64,000 bases of DNA from Streptomyces sp. NRRL S-31 (lineage in GTDB: Bacteria; Actinomycetota; Actinomycetes; Streptomycetales; Streptomycetaceae), in assembly GCF_000718775.1 (NCBI RefSeq), contig NZ_JOCB01000012.1, positions 1 through 64,000 on the forward strand. Reading direction: 5' to 3'. The translations under genes were made by a program, and so were the position numbers. Of the stretch, positions 18,347-30,314 are shown one piece after another (positions within the stretch are counted from its first letter, which is position 1; each line of letters begins with the position of its first letter). Below the pieces are notes generated by a model, which had not been told where the DNA came from, searched no databases, and saw only the letters and a program-made list of their open reading frames with translations.

Positions 18347-18948
18347 TCGCCTTCGTCAGCGGCACGGTCGCCGCACTCGCCCCCGACACCGCGGTCGTCG
18401 AGGTCGGGGGCGTCGGCATGGCCGTCCAGTGCACGCCGAACACCCTGTCGACGCTGCGCACCGGCCAGCCCGCCAAGCTGCACACCTCCCTCGTCGTCCG
18501 GGAGGACTCCCTCACCCTGTACGGCTTCGCCGACGACGACGAGCGCCAGGTCTTCGAGCTGCTCCAGACCGCGAGCGGCGTCGGCCCGCGCCTCGCCCAG
18601 GCCATGCTGGCCGTGCACGCCCCGGACGCGCTGCGCCGCGCGGTCGCCACCGGCGACGAGAAGGCCCTCACCGCCGTCCCCGGCATCGGCAAGAAAGGCG
18701 CCCAGAAGCTGCTCCTGGAACTGAAGGACCGGCTCGGCGAACCCGTCGGCGCCCCGGCCGTCGGCGCGCCGGTCAGCCAGGGCTGGCGCGACCAGCTGCA
18801 CGCGGCCCTGATCGGCCTCGGCTACGCCACCCGCGAGGCCGACGAGGCCGTGACCGCCGTCGCGCCCCGGGCCGAGGCCGCCGGCGGCACCCCGCAGGTG
18901 GGCCAGCTGCTGAAGGCCGCCCTCCAGACGCTGAACCGAGCCCGCTGA
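18343..18948 (+). CDS. ruvA: Holliday junction DNA helicase subunit RuvA
   Basis: 201 residues with the three RuvA domains: an N-terminal OB barrel ([12 protein letters not shown] ... [12 protein letters not shown]), tandem helix-hairpin-helix motifs ([17 protein letters not shown] and [19 protein letters not shown] at about 77-135), an acidic/Ala-rich linker, and the C-terminal RuvB-contacting three-helix domain ([19 protein letters not shown]). It forms a tetramer that holds the four-way junction flat while RuvB pumps DNA. Start overlaps the ruvC stop by 4 bp; 38 bp separate it from ruvB. Confidence 0.97.
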   Translation: MIAFVSGTVAALAPDTAVVEVGGVGMAVQCTPNTLSTLRTGQPAKLHTSLVVREDSLTLYGFADDDERQVFELLQTASGVGPRLAQAMLAVHAPDALRRAVATGDEKALTAVPGIGKKGAQKLLLELKDRLGEPVGAPAVGAPVSQGWRDQLHAALIGLGYATREADEAVTAVAPRAEAAGGTPQVGQLLKAALQTLNRAR

Positions 18949-18986
18949 CCCGAGCCCGCTGATCCGTACCGTCGTAAGGCAGACAC

Positions 18987-20057
18987 ATGAACTGGGACGA
19001 CTCGACCGACAGCCCGGCCCCCGAGCGGCTGGTGGACTCCGCCGCCGACCGGGAGGACCAGGCCGTCGAGGCCGCCCTGCGCCCGAAGGACCTCGGCGAG
19101 TTCATCGGCCAGCAGAAGGTCCGCGAACAGCTCGACCTGGTCCTGCGCGCCGCACGCGCGCGAGGCGCCACCGCCGACCACGTGCTGCTCTCCGGAGCCC
19201 CCGGCCTCGGCAAGACCACCCTGTCGATGATCATCGCGGCCGAGATGGGCGCCCCCATCCGCATCACCTCAGGCCCCGCCATCCAGCACGCCGGCGACCT
19301 CGCCGCGATCCTCTCCTCCCTCCAGGAGGGCGAGGTGCTGTTCCTCGACGAGATCCACCGCATGTCCCGGCCCGCCGAGGAGATGCTGTACATGGCGATG
19401 GAGGACTTCCGCGTCGACGTCATCGTCGGCAAGGGTCCCGGCGCCACCGCGATCCCGCTGGAGCTGCCGCCGTTCACGCTGGTCGGCGCCACCACGCGCG
19501 CGGGCCTGCTGCCGCCGCCGCTGCGCGACCGCTTCGGCTTCACCGCGCACATGGAGTTCTACGAACCGCACGAGCTGGAGCGCGTCGTGCACCGCTCGGC
19601 GAACCTGCTGGACGTCGGCATCGAGCCGGACGGCGCCGCCGAGATCGCCGGCCGCTCCCGGGGCACGCCCCGCATCGCCAACCGCCTGCTGCGCCGCGTC
19701 CGTGACTACGCGCAGGTCAGGGCCGACGGAGTGGTCACCCGCGAGATCGCCGCCGCCGCCCTCGCCGTCTACGAGGTCGACCCGCGCGGCCTCGACCGGC
19801 TGGACCGGGCCGTCCTGGAGGCGCTGCTGAAGCTGTTCGGCGGCGGCCCGGTCGGCCTGTCCACCCTCGCCGTCGCGGTGGGGGAGGAGCGGGAGACCGT
19901 GGAGGAGGTCGCCGAACCGTTCCTGGTCCGGGAGGGACTGCTCGCCCGCACCCCGCGCGGCCGGGTCGCCACGCCCGCCGCATGGGCGCACCTCGGCCTG
20001 ACCCCGCCGCGTCCGGCGGCGACGGGAAACGGACAACCGGACCTGTTCGGGGCGTGA
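18987..20057 (+). CDS. ruvB: Holliday junction DNA helicase subunit RuvB
   Basis: 356 residues, AAA+ branch-migration motor. Walker [10 protein letters not shown] is near 67-75, Walker [10 protein letters not shown] near 116-124, sensor 1 [11 protein letters not shown], the arginine-finger region LRDRFGF, and a C-terminal winged helix ([20 protein letters not shown]). The protein starts with the usual short acidic leader before [13 protein letters not shown]. Product works with RuvA and RuvC from the same operon. Followed by a 176-bp gap that holds the promoter for yajC-secDF. Confidence 0.97.
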   Translation: MNWDDSTDSPAPERLVDSAADREDQAVEAALRPKDLGEFIGQQKVREQLDLVLRAARARGATADHVLLSGAPGLGKTTLSMIIAAEMGAPIRITSGPAIQHAGDLAAILSSLQEGEVLFLDEIHRMSRPAEEMLYMAMEDFRVDVIVGKGPGATAIPLELPPFTLVGATTRAGLLPPPLRDRFGFTAHMEFYEPHELERVVHRSANLLDVGIEPDGAAEIAGRSRGTPRIANRLLRRVRDYAQVRADGVVTREIAAAALAVYEVDPRGLDRLDRAVLEALLKLFGGGPVGLSTLAVAVGEERETVEEVAEPFLVREGLLARTPRGRVATPAAWAHLGLTPPRPAATGNGQPDLFGA

Positions 20058-20114
20058 TGCCCGCCGGGCGGCGAGGACGATGGCCCGGCAGGAACCCAGG
20101 TGCCATGCTGAGCG

Positions 20115-20144
20115 TTGTTCCATGCGAGCGGACTCGCTTAGACT
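20115..20144 (+). promoter_or_regulatory. Promoter for yajC-secD-secF
   Basis: A -35 hexamer TTGTTC (20115-20120) and -10 hexamer TAGACT (20139-20144) are separated by 18 bp, matching the principal sigma (HrdB-type) consensus well. Transcription would begin near 20151, about 83 nt before the yajC start. Confidence 0.65.
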
Positions 20145-20233
20145 CCGCCGATGCCGCCCTTGCGGGCGGCGCCGACCACACCCCCATCAACAGGCCGCTC
20201 ACCCGCGCGGTCGCGCGAAGGAAATTCCGTCCC

Positions 20234-20755
20234 GTGAATGCCTATACCCTTCTCCCGTTCATCGTGCTCATCGCGGCCATGTTCCTGATGACGCGTTCGG
20301 CCAAGAAGAAGCAGCAGCAGGCCGCCCAGATGCGGAACGAGATGCAGCCCGGTTCCGGTGTCCGCACGATCGGGGGTATGTACGCGACGGTCAAGGAGGT
20401 CAACGAGGACACGGTCCTCCTCGACGCCGGGCCGGGCGTCGACCTCCTCTTTGCCAAGAACTCCATCGGCGCCGTCCTCACCGACGACGAGTACAACCGC
20501 ATCGTCCACGGCATCGAGCACGACCTGAAGTCCGACGCCGGCCTCGTCCCGGACGACGCCTCCTCCCTCACCGAGACCGACGAGACCGACGGACCCGCCG
20601 CTGCCGCCGCCTCCGACGACAAGATCGACCTCGGTAAGAAGGACGCCGCCGAGCGCGGCGCGGACGCCGTCCAGGCCGCCGAGGACAAGGCCGCCGCCGA
20701 GGCCAAGGCGGAGGACGAGTCGAAGAAGACCGACGGCGACTCCGACGCGAAGTAG
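20234..20755 (+). CDS. yajC: Preprotein translocase accessory subunit YajC
   Basis: 173 residues. A single N-terminal transmembrane helix (TLLPFIVLIAAMFLMTRSA) is followed by the conserved KKKQQQAAQMRNEMQPGSGVRTIGGMYATV block, which defines YajC. The remaining part is longer than the roughly 110 residues of E. coli YajC and is an Ala/Asp/Glu/Lys-rich, probably disordered tail (about residues 105-173). YajC associates with SecDF and SecYEG in the membrane. GTG start at 20234 with AAGGA about 11 nt upstream. Adjacent to secD and secF in the conserved order. Confidence 0.95.
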   Translation: MNAYTLLPFIVLIAAMFLMTRSAKKKQQQAAQMRNEMQPGSGVRTIGGMYATVKEVNEDTVLLDAGPGVDLLFAKNSIGAVLTDDEYNRIVHGIEHDLKSDAGLVPDDASSLTETDETDGPAAAAASDDKIDLGKKDAAERGADAVQAAEDKAAAEAKAEDESKKTDGDSDAK

Positions 20756-20897
20756 TCACGCCCCGGGAGGCGCGACGGCGGCATGATGGCGCCCCGCGTG
20801 TTCCGGGCGCGTCTGTTTCCCGCACGGGAACCCGACACCATGTCATGGCCGACCGCGCCGACCGGGCGCGGGGCGGCCCGAGAGGGAGTACGAGAAG

Positions 20898-22688
20898 GTG
20901 GCAGCACCTAAGAGGGGCCGAAGCGCGAGCGCCCAGAGCAAGCCAGGGCGCTCGCTGGCCCTCATCCTGATCGCCATCGTGGCGCTGACCGGAGGCATGT
21001 TCGCCTCCGGTCACAAGACTCCGCGTCTCGGCATCGACCTCGCCGGTGGTACGAGCATCACGCTCAAGGCGAAGGCCGACCAGGGGTCCGCGATCAACAA
21101 GGCCAACATGGACACCGCGGTCGACATCATGAACCGCCGTGTCAACGGCCTGGGCGTCTCCGAGGCGGAGGTGCAGACCCAGGGGAAAGACAACATCATC
21201 GTCAACATCCCCAAGGGCACCAACTCCAAGGAGGCCCAGGAGCAGGTCGGCACCACCGCCAAGCTGTACTTCCGGCCGGTCCTGGCCAGCGAGCCCAGCG
21301 GCCCCGCCGCGCAGAGCCCCTCCCCGGGCGCGTCCTCCGGCAGCTCCTCGCCGAAGCCGGGCGCGAGCCCGTCGTCGAGCGCCTCCGCGAAGGAGACGGC
21401 GTCCTCGTCCGGCTCCTCGTCCCCCACGGCCACGGCGACCTCCCAGGGCCGGGCCGTCACCGGCGCGCTGACGAAGGCCGGCTCCACCCCCTCGCCGAGC
21501 GGTTCCGCCTCCGGCAGCGCCACGCCGTCGGCATCGGCATCGGCACCGTCCGGCGGCGGCGCCACCCCCGACCCCAGGCTCCAGGCCGAGTACGCGGCCC
21601 TGGACTGCTCCAAGGCCACCGACCGCGCCAAGGCGGGCAAGAACGTCAAGCCCGGCCAGTCGACCGTGGCCTGCGGCGAGATCGACGGCGCCTGGTACAA
21701 GTACCTGCTCGGCCCGGCCGCCGTGGACGGCACCGAGGTGAAGAAGGCCCAGGCGGTCTTCGACACCCAGGGCGCCTCCGGCTGGCAGGTCCAGATGACC
21801 TTCACCAAGAGCGGGGCGAGCAAGTTCGCCGACATCACCGGTGAGCTGGCCCAGAAGACCCAGCCGCAGAACGAGTTCGGCATCGTCCTCGACGGCGAGG
21901 TCGTCTCCAGCCCGTTCGTGCAGCAGTCGATCACCGGCGGCCAGGCGGAGATCTCCGGCAGCTTCAAGCAGGAGGAGGCGCAGAGCCTCGCCAACATGCT
22001 GTCTTACGGCGCCCTGCCGCTGTCCTTCCAGGAGCAGTCCGTCACCACCGTCACCGCCGCGCTCGGCGGCGAGCAGCTGCACGCCGGTCTGCTCGCCGGC
22101 GCGATCGGTCTGGCGCTGGTCGTGATCTACCTGGTGGTCTACTACCGCGGCCTGTCGGTCGTGGCCATGGCCTCCCTGATCGTCTCGGCGATCCTCACCT
22201 ACGTGATCATGGCGCTGCTCGGCCCGGCCATCGGCTTCGCGCTGAACCTGCCGGCCGTCTGCGGTGCCATCGTCGCCATCGGTATCACCGCCGACTCGTT
22301 CATCGTGTACTTCGAACGCATCCGGGACGAGATCCGCGAGGGCCGCACGCTGCGCCCCGCCGTCGAGCGGGCCTGGCCGCGGGCCCGGCGCACCATCCTG
22401 GTCTCCGACTTCGTGTCCTTCCTCGCCGCCGCGGTGCTGTTCATCGTCACCGTCGGCAAGGTGCAGGGCTTCGCGTTCACGCTGGGTCTCACCACCGTGC
22501 TCGACGTGGTCGTCGTCTTCTTCTTCACCAAGCCGCTGATGACGCTGCTGGCCCGCCGCAGGTTCTTCGCCGACGGCCACAAGTGGTCCGGACTCGACCC
22601 GAAGGGCCTCGGTGCCAAGCCGCCGCTGCGCCGCACCCGCCGTCCCGCCGGTCCCGCCGCCGGCCCCGTCGACCCGAAGGAGGCGTGA
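20898..22688 (+). CDS. secD: Protein translocase subunit SecD
   Basis: 596 residues. N-terminal transmembrane helix LALILIAIVALTGGMFASG, then LGIDLAGGTSITLKA, the SecD1 motif, and the large extracytoplasmic domain. A run of about 95 residues (roughly 130-225) rich in Ser, Ala, Pro, Gly and Thr interrupts this domain and looks like a disordered linker. It is followed by a more ordered section with a Cys pair (LDCSKAT ... TVACGEID). Five more helices follow from about 395, with the SecD family segments GIVLDGEVVSSPF and AVCGAIVAIGITADSFIVYFERIRDE. SecDF uses the proton gradient to pull exported proteins across. GTG start; secF begins 4 nt past the stop. Confidence 0.97.
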   Translation: MAAPKRGRSASAQSKPGRSLALILIAIVALTGGMFASGHKTPRLGIDLAGGTSITLKAKADQGSAINKANMDTAVDIMNRRVNGLGVSEAEVQTQGKDNIIVNIPKGTNSKEAQEQVGTTAKLYFRPVLASEPSGPAAQSPSPGASSGSSSPKPGASPSSSASAKETASSSGSSSPTATATSQGRAVTGALTKAGSTPSPSGSASGSATPSASASAPSGGGATPDPRLQAEYAALDCSKATDRAKAGKNVKPGQSTVACGEIDGAWYKYLLGPAAVDGTEVKKAQAVFDTQGASGWQVQMTFTKSGASKFADITGELAQKTQPQNEFGIVLDGEVVSSPFVQQSITGGQAEISGSFKQEEAQSLANMLSYGALPLSFQEQSVTTVTAALGGEQLHAGLLAGAIGLALVVIYLVVYYRGLSVVAMASLIVSAILTYVIMALLGPAIGFALNLPAVCGAIVAIGITADSFIVYFERIRDEIREGRTLRPAVERAWPRARRTILVSDFVSFLAAAVLFIVTVGKVQGFAFTLGLTTVLDVVVVFFFTKPLMTLLARRRFFADGHKWSGLDPKGLGAKPPLRRTRRPAGPAAGPVDPKEA

Positions 22689-22691
22689 GCG

Positions 22692-23801
22692 ATGTCGAAA
22701 CTCGGCAACCTCGGCGCTCGACTGCACCGCGGCGAGATCTCCTACGACTTCGTCGGCAAGCGCAGGATCTGGTACGGCGTCTCGATCCTGATCACCATCA
22801 CGGCCATCGTCGGCCTGGCGGTGCGCGGCCTGAACATGGGCATCGAGTTCCAGGGCGGCGCGGTCTTCACGACGCCCACGAAGATGAGCACGTCGGTGGC
22901 CCAGGCGGAGGAGTACGCCAACACGGCCTCCGGCCACCAGGCGGTCGTGCAGAAGCTCGGCAACGGCAGCCTGCGCATCCAGATCGCCGGCATCGACACC
23001 GGCCAGTCCGACAAGATCAAGCAGGAGCTGGCCAAGGACCTGAACCTCGACCCCGAGAAGCTCGCCGCCGACCTGGTCGGCCCGAGCTGGGGCGAGCAGA
23101 TCGCCAACAAGGCCTGGGAGGGCCTGGCGATCTTCATGGTCCTCGTGGTGATCTACCTGGCGATCGCCTTCGAGTGGCGGATGGCCATCGCGGCGCTGGT
23201 CGCGCTGATCCACGACATCACCATCACGACCGGTATCTACGCCCTGGTCGGCTTCGAGGTCACGCCCGGCACGGTCATCGGTCTGCTGACCATCCTCGGT
23301 TACTCGCTCTACGACACGGTCGTCGTCTTCGACAGCCTCAAGGAGCAGACGAAGGACATCACCAAGCAGACCCGGTTCACCTACAGCGAGATCGCCAACC
23401 GGTCGATCAACGGCACCCTGGTCCGCTCCATCAACACCACGGTCGTCGCCCTGCTGCCGGTCGCCGGTCTGCTCTTCATCGGCGGCGGCTTCCTCGGCGC
23501 TGGCACGCTCAACGACATCTCGCTGTCGCTGTTCGTGGGCCTCGCCGCCGGTGCCTACTCGTCGATCTTCATCGCCACGCCGCTCGTCGCCGACCTCAAG
23601 GAGCGCGAGCCGGCGATGCGGGCCCTCACCAAGCGGGTCCTGGCCAAGCGCGCCCAGGCCGGCGCGGACGACGACGTCGCCGAGGCCCGCTACGGCGGTG
23701 ACGAAGCCGACGACGACGGCGCCCCCGCCGTGGTGGGCCCGCGCCATCAGCCCGCGTCCCGCGGCCGGGGCCGCGGCCGGACCTCGGGGAAGCGCCGATG
23801 A
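22692..23801 (+). CDS. secF: Protein translocase subunit SecF
   Basis: 369 residues, six predicted transmembrane helices. Signatures: GLNMGIEFQGGAVF after helix 1, AIAFEWRMAIAALVALIHDITITTGIYAL, and GYSLYDTVVVFDSLKEQ, where the conserved Asp of the proton path sits. The C-terminal 60 residues are a charged, Arg/Gly-rich cytoplasmic tail (DDDVAEARYGGDEADDDG ... RGRGRGRTSGKRR), longer than in E. coli. Partner of SecD, encoded immediately upstream. Its stop overlaps the apt start by 4 bp (ATGA), joining export and purine salvage genes in one transcript. Confidence 0.97.
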   Translation: MSKLGNLGARLHRGEISYDFVGKRRIWYGVSILITITAIVGLAVRGLNMGIEFQGGAVFTTPTKMSTSVAQAEEYANTASGHQAVVQKLGNGSLRIQIAGIDTGQSDKIKQELAKDLNLDPEKLAADLVGPSWGEQIANKAWEGLAIFMVLVVIYLAIAFEWRMAIAALVALIHDITITTGIYALVGFEVTPGTVIGLLTILGYSLYDTVVVFDSLKEQTKDITKQTRFTYSEIANRSINGTLVRSINTTVVALLPVAGLLFIGGGFLGAGTLNDISLSLFVGLAAGAYSSIFIATPLVADLKEREPAMRALTKRVLAKRAQAGADDDVAEARYGGDEADDDGAPAVVGPRHQPASRGRGRGRTSGKRR

Positions 23802-24337
23802 CCGACATCCAGGAGCTGCTGCTCAGCCGCATCCGTGACGTGGCCGACTACCCGGAGCCGGGCGTGATGTTCAAGGACATCACCCCGCTCCTGGCCGACC
23901 CGGCCGCCTTCACCGCGCTCACCGACGTCCTGGCCGAGATCGCCGCCAACACCGGCGCGACCAAGGTCGTCGGTCTGGAGGCCCGCGGCTTCATCCTCGG
24001 CGCCCCGGTCGCCGTCCGCGCGGGCCTGGGCTTCATCCCGGTCCGCAAGGCGGGCAAGCTGCCCGGAGCCACCCTGCGCCAGGCCTACGACCTGGAGTAC
24101 GGCTCGGCGGAGATCGAGGTCCACGCCGAGGACCTGACGTCCGGCGACCGCGTCCTGATCGTGGACGACGTACTGGCCACGGGAGGTACGGCCGAGGCCG
24201 CGATCCACCTGATCCAGCGCGCCGGCGCCGAGGTCTCGGGGCTGGCCGTCCTGATGGAACTGGGCTTCCTGGGCGGCCGTGCCCGGCTGGAGCCCGCCCT
24301 GGACGGCGCTCCGCTGGAGGCGCTGCTCCAGGTCTGA
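23798..24337 (+). CDS. apt: Adenine phosphoribosyltransferase
   Basis: 179 residues, type I phosphoribosyltransferase. FKDITPLLADP and VVGLEARGFILGAPVA are APRT-specific, and the PRPP-binding loop is VLIVDDVLATGGTAEAAIHL near 121-140. It converts adenine and PRPP to AMP. The gene overlaps secF by 4 bp and is followed by a terminator and then relA, the order secDF-apt-relA being widespread in actinomycetes. Its role beside relA may reflect shared purine nucleotide homeostasis, which is inference. Confidence 0.97.
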   Translation: MTDIQELLLSRIRDVADYPEPGVMFKDITPLLADPAAFTALTDVLAEIAANTGATKVVGLEARGFILGAPVAVRAGLGFIPVRKAGKLPGATLRQAYDLEYGSAEIEVHAEDLTSGDRVLIVDDVLATGGTAEAAIHLIQRAGAEVSGLAVLMELGFLGGRARLEPALDGAPLEALLQV

Positions 24338-24352
24338 GCACGACCGCAGGAG

Positions 24353-24390
24353 AACGGCCGCCCACGGCACCGACCGCCGGGGCGGCCGTT
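24353..24390 (+). terminator. Hairpin between apt and relA
   Basis: Arms AACGGCCGCCC (24353-24363) and GGGCGGCCGTT (24380-24390) form an 11-bp stem, followed by CCTTT. It should stop or attenuate transcription from the secDF-apt operon into relA. Confidence 0.7.
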
Positions 24391-24557
24391 CCTTTGGAAC
24401 ACCCGGGAGTCATTCTCCGGAATCCCGGGGGAGCCCCCCGTGTTTACCGGGTAGTCGGTCCGCACAGCCGCCTGGAAGCGTTGACCGGGCGCAGGATCGC
24501 TACCATGGGGTCTCCGGAGCCTGACCGGGGGACCCGGATCGCGCACGAGGAGTCCTC

Positions 24558-27095
<2,538 letters not shown>

Positions 27096-27106
27096 CGGCC
27101 GCCGGA

Positions 27107-27150
27107 CACGGCCGAGGGCCCCGTACGCGCGTACGGGGCCCTCGGCCGTG
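27107..27150. terminator. Perfect 44-bp palindrome, bidirectional terminator
   Basis: The two halves, 27107-27128 and 27129-27150, are exact reverse complements with no spacer; in RNA the middle bases form a small loop. It lies 11 nt past the relA stop and 13 nt past the stop of the convergent DUF349 gene, so it can end both transcripts. Confidence 0.9.
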
Positions 27151-27163
27151 CGGGACGAACTTG

Positions 27164-28393
27164 TCAGCCGCCGAACTCGTGCAGACCCTTCAGAGCCTGG
27201 TCCAGCAGCGCCTGGCGGCCCTCCAGCTCCTTCTCCAGCTTGTCGGCCCTGGCGTTGTTGCCCTGGGCGCGCGCCTGCTCGATCTGCGCCCTCAGCTTGT
27301 CCACGGCGGCCTGGAGCTGACCGGTCAGACCCTCGGCACGCGCGCGTGCCTCCGGGTTCGTCCGGCGCCACTCGGCCTCCTCGGCCTCCTGGAACGCCCG
27401 CTCCACGGCGTGCATCCGGCCCTCCACCTTCGGCCGGGCGTCCCGCGGGACGTGACCGATGGCCTCCCAGCGCTCGTTGATCGAGCGGAAGGCGGCCCGC
27501 GCGGCCTTCAGATCGGTGACCGGCAGGAGCTTCTCGGCCTCTTCGGCCAGCTCCTCCTTCAGCTTCAGGTTCTCCGACTGCTCGGCGTCCCGCTCGGCGA
27601 ACACCGAGCTGCGCGCCGCGAAGAACACGTCCTGGGCGCCGCGGAAGCGGTTCCACAGGTCGTCCTCGTGCTCGCGCTGGGCGCGGCCCGCGGCCTTCCA
27701 CTCCGCCATCAGATCGCGGTACCGGGCGGCCGTCGGCCCCCAGTCCGTCGAACCCGACAGCGCCTCGGCCTCGGCGACCAGCCGCTCCTTGATCCGGCGG
27801 GCGTCCTCGCGCTGCGCGTCCAGCTGTGCGAAGTGTGCCTTGCGCCGCTTGGAGAACGCCGACCGCGCGTGCGAGAAGCGGTGCCACAGCTCGTCGTCGG
27901 ACTTGCGGTCCAGCCGCGGCAGCCCCTTCCAGGTGTCCACCAGCGCCCGCAGCCGCTCACCGGCGGCCCGCCACTGGTCGGACTGCGCCAGCTGCTCGGC
28001 CTCGGTGACCAGGTCCTCCTTGGCCTTGCGGGCCTCGTCGGACTGCTTGGCCCGCTGCGCCTTGCGCTCCTCGCGGCGTGCCTCGACGGTCGCGACGAGC
28101 TTGTCCAGCCGTTCCCGCAGCGCCTGAAGGTCACCGACCGCGTGATGCGCGTCCACCTGTTCGCGCAGGTGACCGATGGCGACCTGCGCGTCCTTCGCCG
28201 ACAGGTCGGTGGTCCGCACCCGCTTCTCGAGGAGGCCGATCTCGACAACCAGGCCCTCGTACTTGCGCTCGAAGTAGGCGAGCGCCTCCTCCGGAGAGCC
28301 CGCCTGCCAGGAACCGACGACCTGCTCGCCCTCGGCCGTCCGCACGTACACGGTCCCCGTCTCGTCGACGCGGCCCCACGGGTCGCTGCTCAC
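27164..28393 (-). CDS. DUF349 domain-containing protein
   Basis: 409 residues, almost wholly alpha-helical and very charged, with several DUF349 repeats recognisable by their W-K/R spacing (DQWRAAGERLRALVDTWKGL; TDWGPTAARYRDLMAEWKAAG; TDLKAARAAFRSINERWEAIGHVPRDARP), each followed by LWxRF/FxxARxxFF-like helices. The N-terminal 60 residues form a small beta-rich part (GRVDETGTVYVRTAEGEQVVGSW). The last 70 residues read as coiled coil. No catalytic motif is seen. DUF349 proteins are conserved in actinobacteria without a settled function. The GTG at 28393 follows GGAGGAGGC. Convergent with relA, with which it shares the terminator. Confidence 0.9.
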   Translation of the reverse strand: MSSDPWGRVDETGTVYVRTAEGEQVVGSWQAGSPEEALAYFERKYEGLVVEIGLLEKRVRTTDLSAKDAQVAIGHLREQVDAHHAVGDLQALRERLDKLVATVEARREERKAQRAKQSDEARKAKEDLVTEAEQLAQSDQWRAAGERLRALVDTWKGLPRLDRKSDDELWHRFSHARSAFSKRRKAHFAQLDAQREDARRIKERLVAEAEALSGSTDWGPTAARYRDLMAEWKAAGRAQREHEDDLWNRFRGAQDVFFAARSSVFAERDAEQSENLKLKEELAEEAEKLLPVTDLKAARAAFRSINERWEAIGHVPRDARPKVEGRMHAVERAFQEAEEAEWRRTNPEARARAEGLTGQLQAAVDKLRAQIEQARAQGNNARADKLEKELEGRQALLDQALKGLHEFGG

Positions 28394-28595
28394 AGCGCCT
28401 CCTCCACATGATGCCTGCGGGGGGCCTCAGCGCCCCCGGACATCGTCCACAGTTTCGTCACGGCCAACATAGGCGACCAGCGGGTGGCCTGTCCGCATCC
28501 AGCACGACCGAATTCCGCCACCGTCCGTGCGGAGCCTCAGGTCCGCGCACCGGCCGGGGCCGGGCGCGGGGTCGGGACCCGGGGCCGGGCAGCGG

Positions 28596-29426
28596 TCAGG
28601 ACTTGGTGACCGTGGCCTTGTCGATCACGACCGTCGCGTTCGGCGCGCCGTCACCGCCGCCCGTGTTCTCGCCGGCCGCGGCGATCTTGTCCAGCACCTT
28701 CATGCCCGCCGCGTCGATGGTGCCGAACGGCGTGTAGCTCGGCGGCAGCTGGCTGTCCTTGTAGACCAGGAAGAACTGGCTGCCGCCGGTGTGCTTCTGC
28801 CCGGTGTTGGCCATCGCCACCGTGCCCGCCGGGTACGTGTTGTCCTTCAGGCTCTTGTCCTTGAGGTTCTCGTCCGGGAGCGTGTAGCCCGGACCGCCCA
28901 TGCCGGTGCCCTGCGGGTCGCCGCACTGGAGGACGTAGATGCCCTGGGTGGTCAGCCGGTGGCACTTGGTGTGGTCGAAGTAGCCCTCGCGGGCGAGGAA
29001 GTCGAACGAGTTGACCGTGTGCGGCGCCGCCGACGTCTTCAGTGCGACGCCGATGTCACCGCAGGTCGTCGCGAGCTTCAGCGAGTACCGCGCCGACGTG
29101 TCGATCGTCATCGCCGGCTCCTTCTTCCAGCTCAGCTTCTTCACCGAGCCGGCCGCCGGCTTCCGGCACGGGTCCGGAGCCTTGCTCGTCGGCGCCCCGC
29201 CGGCGCTCGGGGTGACCTGGGCGCTCGCGTTCTGCTTCTTGTCGTCGTCGCCCTTCAGCACCCCGGTCGTGTACAGGGCGACACTGCCGATCACGACCAC
29301 GCCGAGCACCGACGCGATCACGGAGTTGCGCAGGCGGGTTTTCCGCCGTGCCTCGGTGCGCCGCTGCTGCTGCCGCAAGAACTTCTCCCGGGCGAGCTGA
29401 CGCCGCCGCTGCTCCTGGCTGACCAC
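28596..29426 (-). CDS. Membrane-anchored cyclophilin-type peptidyl-prolyl isomerase
   Basis: 276 residues. A very basic cytoplasmic N-terminus (QRRRQLAREKFLRQQQRRTEARRKTRLR), one transmembrane helix (SVIASVLGVVVIGSVALYTTGV, about 35-56), a disordered Ser/Ala/Pro linker, then a cyclophilin domain (about 108-276) outside the membrane. Catalytic-site residues are recognisable: CHRLTTQG (Arg), LQCGDPQGTGMGGPGY (Gln), GGSQFFLVYKD (Phe). Several Cys (CRKPA, TTCGDIG, KCHRL, LQCGD) may form disulfides outside the cell. No lipobox is present. It probably helps exported proteins fold. The GTG at 29426 follows GGAGAG. Divergent from the MBL-hisS unit. Confidence 0.93.
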   Translation of the reverse strand: MVSQEQRRRQLAREKFLRQQQRRTEARRKTRLRNSVIASVLGVVVIGSVALYTTGVLKGDDDKKQNASAQVTPSAGGAPTSKAPDPCRKPAAGSVKKLSWKKEPAMTIDTSARYSLKLATTCGDIGVALKTSAAPHTVNSFDFLAREGYFDHTKCHRLTTQGIYVLQCGDPQGTGMGGPGYTLPDENLKDKSLKDNTYPAGTVAMANTGQKHTGGSQFFLVYKDSQLPPSYTPFGTIDAAGMKVLDKIAAAGENTGGGDGAPNATVVIDKATVTKS

Positions 29427-29593
29427 CGGGTTCTCTCCTCATGCCTGTCGTGTGTCGGCGGTACGCGTGCGTCCTCGTGAGCCGACCCTGCGTGTAGCCC
29501 CGTACCGTATATGGGTTCGCTGAGGAAACGGCAGCGCCGGTAGGCTCTGAGGGCGGCGGAAGCCGCCAGTAGTCGACACAACGAAGGACGATC

Positions 29594-30301
29594 GTGCTCA
29601 TTGCCGGGTTCCCCGCCGGGGCCTGGGGGACGAACTGTTATCTCGTCGCCCCCGCCGCCGGTGAGGAGTGCGTGATCATCGACCCCGGCCACCAGGCCGC
29701 CCGAGGCGTCGAGGAAGCACTGAAGAAGCATCGGCTCAAGCCCGTCGCCGTCGTTCTCACCCACGGCCACATCGACCACGTGGCCTCGGTCGTCCCCGTC
29801 TGCGGAGCGCACGACGTACCGGCGTGGATCCACCCCGAGGACCGGTACATGATGAGCGACCCGGAGAAGGCGCTCGGCCGGTCCATCGGCATGCCGCTGA
29901 TGGGCGAGCTGACCGTGGGGGAGCCGGACGACGTCAGGGAGCTGGCCGACGGCGCCGCTCTGGAACTGGCCGGAATGGAGTTCTCCGTCGCGCACGCGCC
30001 GGGCCATACCAAGGGGTCGGTGAGCTTCCGGATGCCCGAGACCGCCGACGTGCCGTCGGTGTTCTTCTCCGGGGACCTGCTGTTCGCCGGCTCCATCGGA
30101 CGCACCGACCTGCCGGGCGGATCCATGGAGGACATGCTGCGGTCGCTGGCCCGGGTGTGCCTGCCGCTCGACGACTCCACCGTGGTGCTGTCCGGCCACG
30201 GCCCCCAGACGACCATCGGCCAGGAGCGCGCCACCAATCCCTATCTGCGGCAGGTGGCCGCCGGCCAGGGAGCCGCCGAGGCTCCCCGACGAGGAATGTG
30301 A
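29594..30301 (+). CDS. Metallo-beta-lactamase-fold hydrolase (glyoxalase II-like)
   Basis: 235 residues with the dinuclear zinc motif LTHGHIDHV near residues 54-62, a further ligand His in APGHTKGS (near 136), an Asp in [20 protein letters not shown] (near 158) and LSGHGPQT (His near 199). This set is typical of the glyoxalase II-like branch of the MBL superfamily; true substrate specificity cannot be read. GTG start at 29594 with GAAGGA upstream. TAGGCT at 29541-29546 is a -10 candidate. It lies 13 bp before hisS and is probably cotranscribed with it; the pairing of this hydrolase with hisS is common in actinomycetes. Confidence 0.93.
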   Translation: MLIAGFPAGAWGTNCYLVAPAAGEECVIIDPGHQAARGVEEALKKHRLKPVAVVLTHGHIDHVASVVPVCGAHDVPAWIHPEDRYMMSDPEKALGRSIGMPLMGELTVGEPDDVRELADGAALELAGMEFSVAHAPGHTKGSVSFRMPETADVPSVFFSGDLLFAGSIGRTDLPGGSMEDMLRSLARVCLPLDDSTVVLSGHGPQTTIGQERATNPYLRQVAAGQGAAEAPRRGM

Positions 30302-30314
30302 CGAGAGAACTCCC

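Noticed and set aside
20568..23747. Long minus-strand open frame across secD and secF
   Set aside because: Same antisense shadow effect. secD and secF are unambiguous, and the antisense product is low-complexity Arg/Gly/Asp.
24481..24506. TTGACC plus TACCAT as a relA promoter
   Set aside because: The spacing between hexamers is only 14 bp, too short for the main sigma factor; I left it out as a feature.
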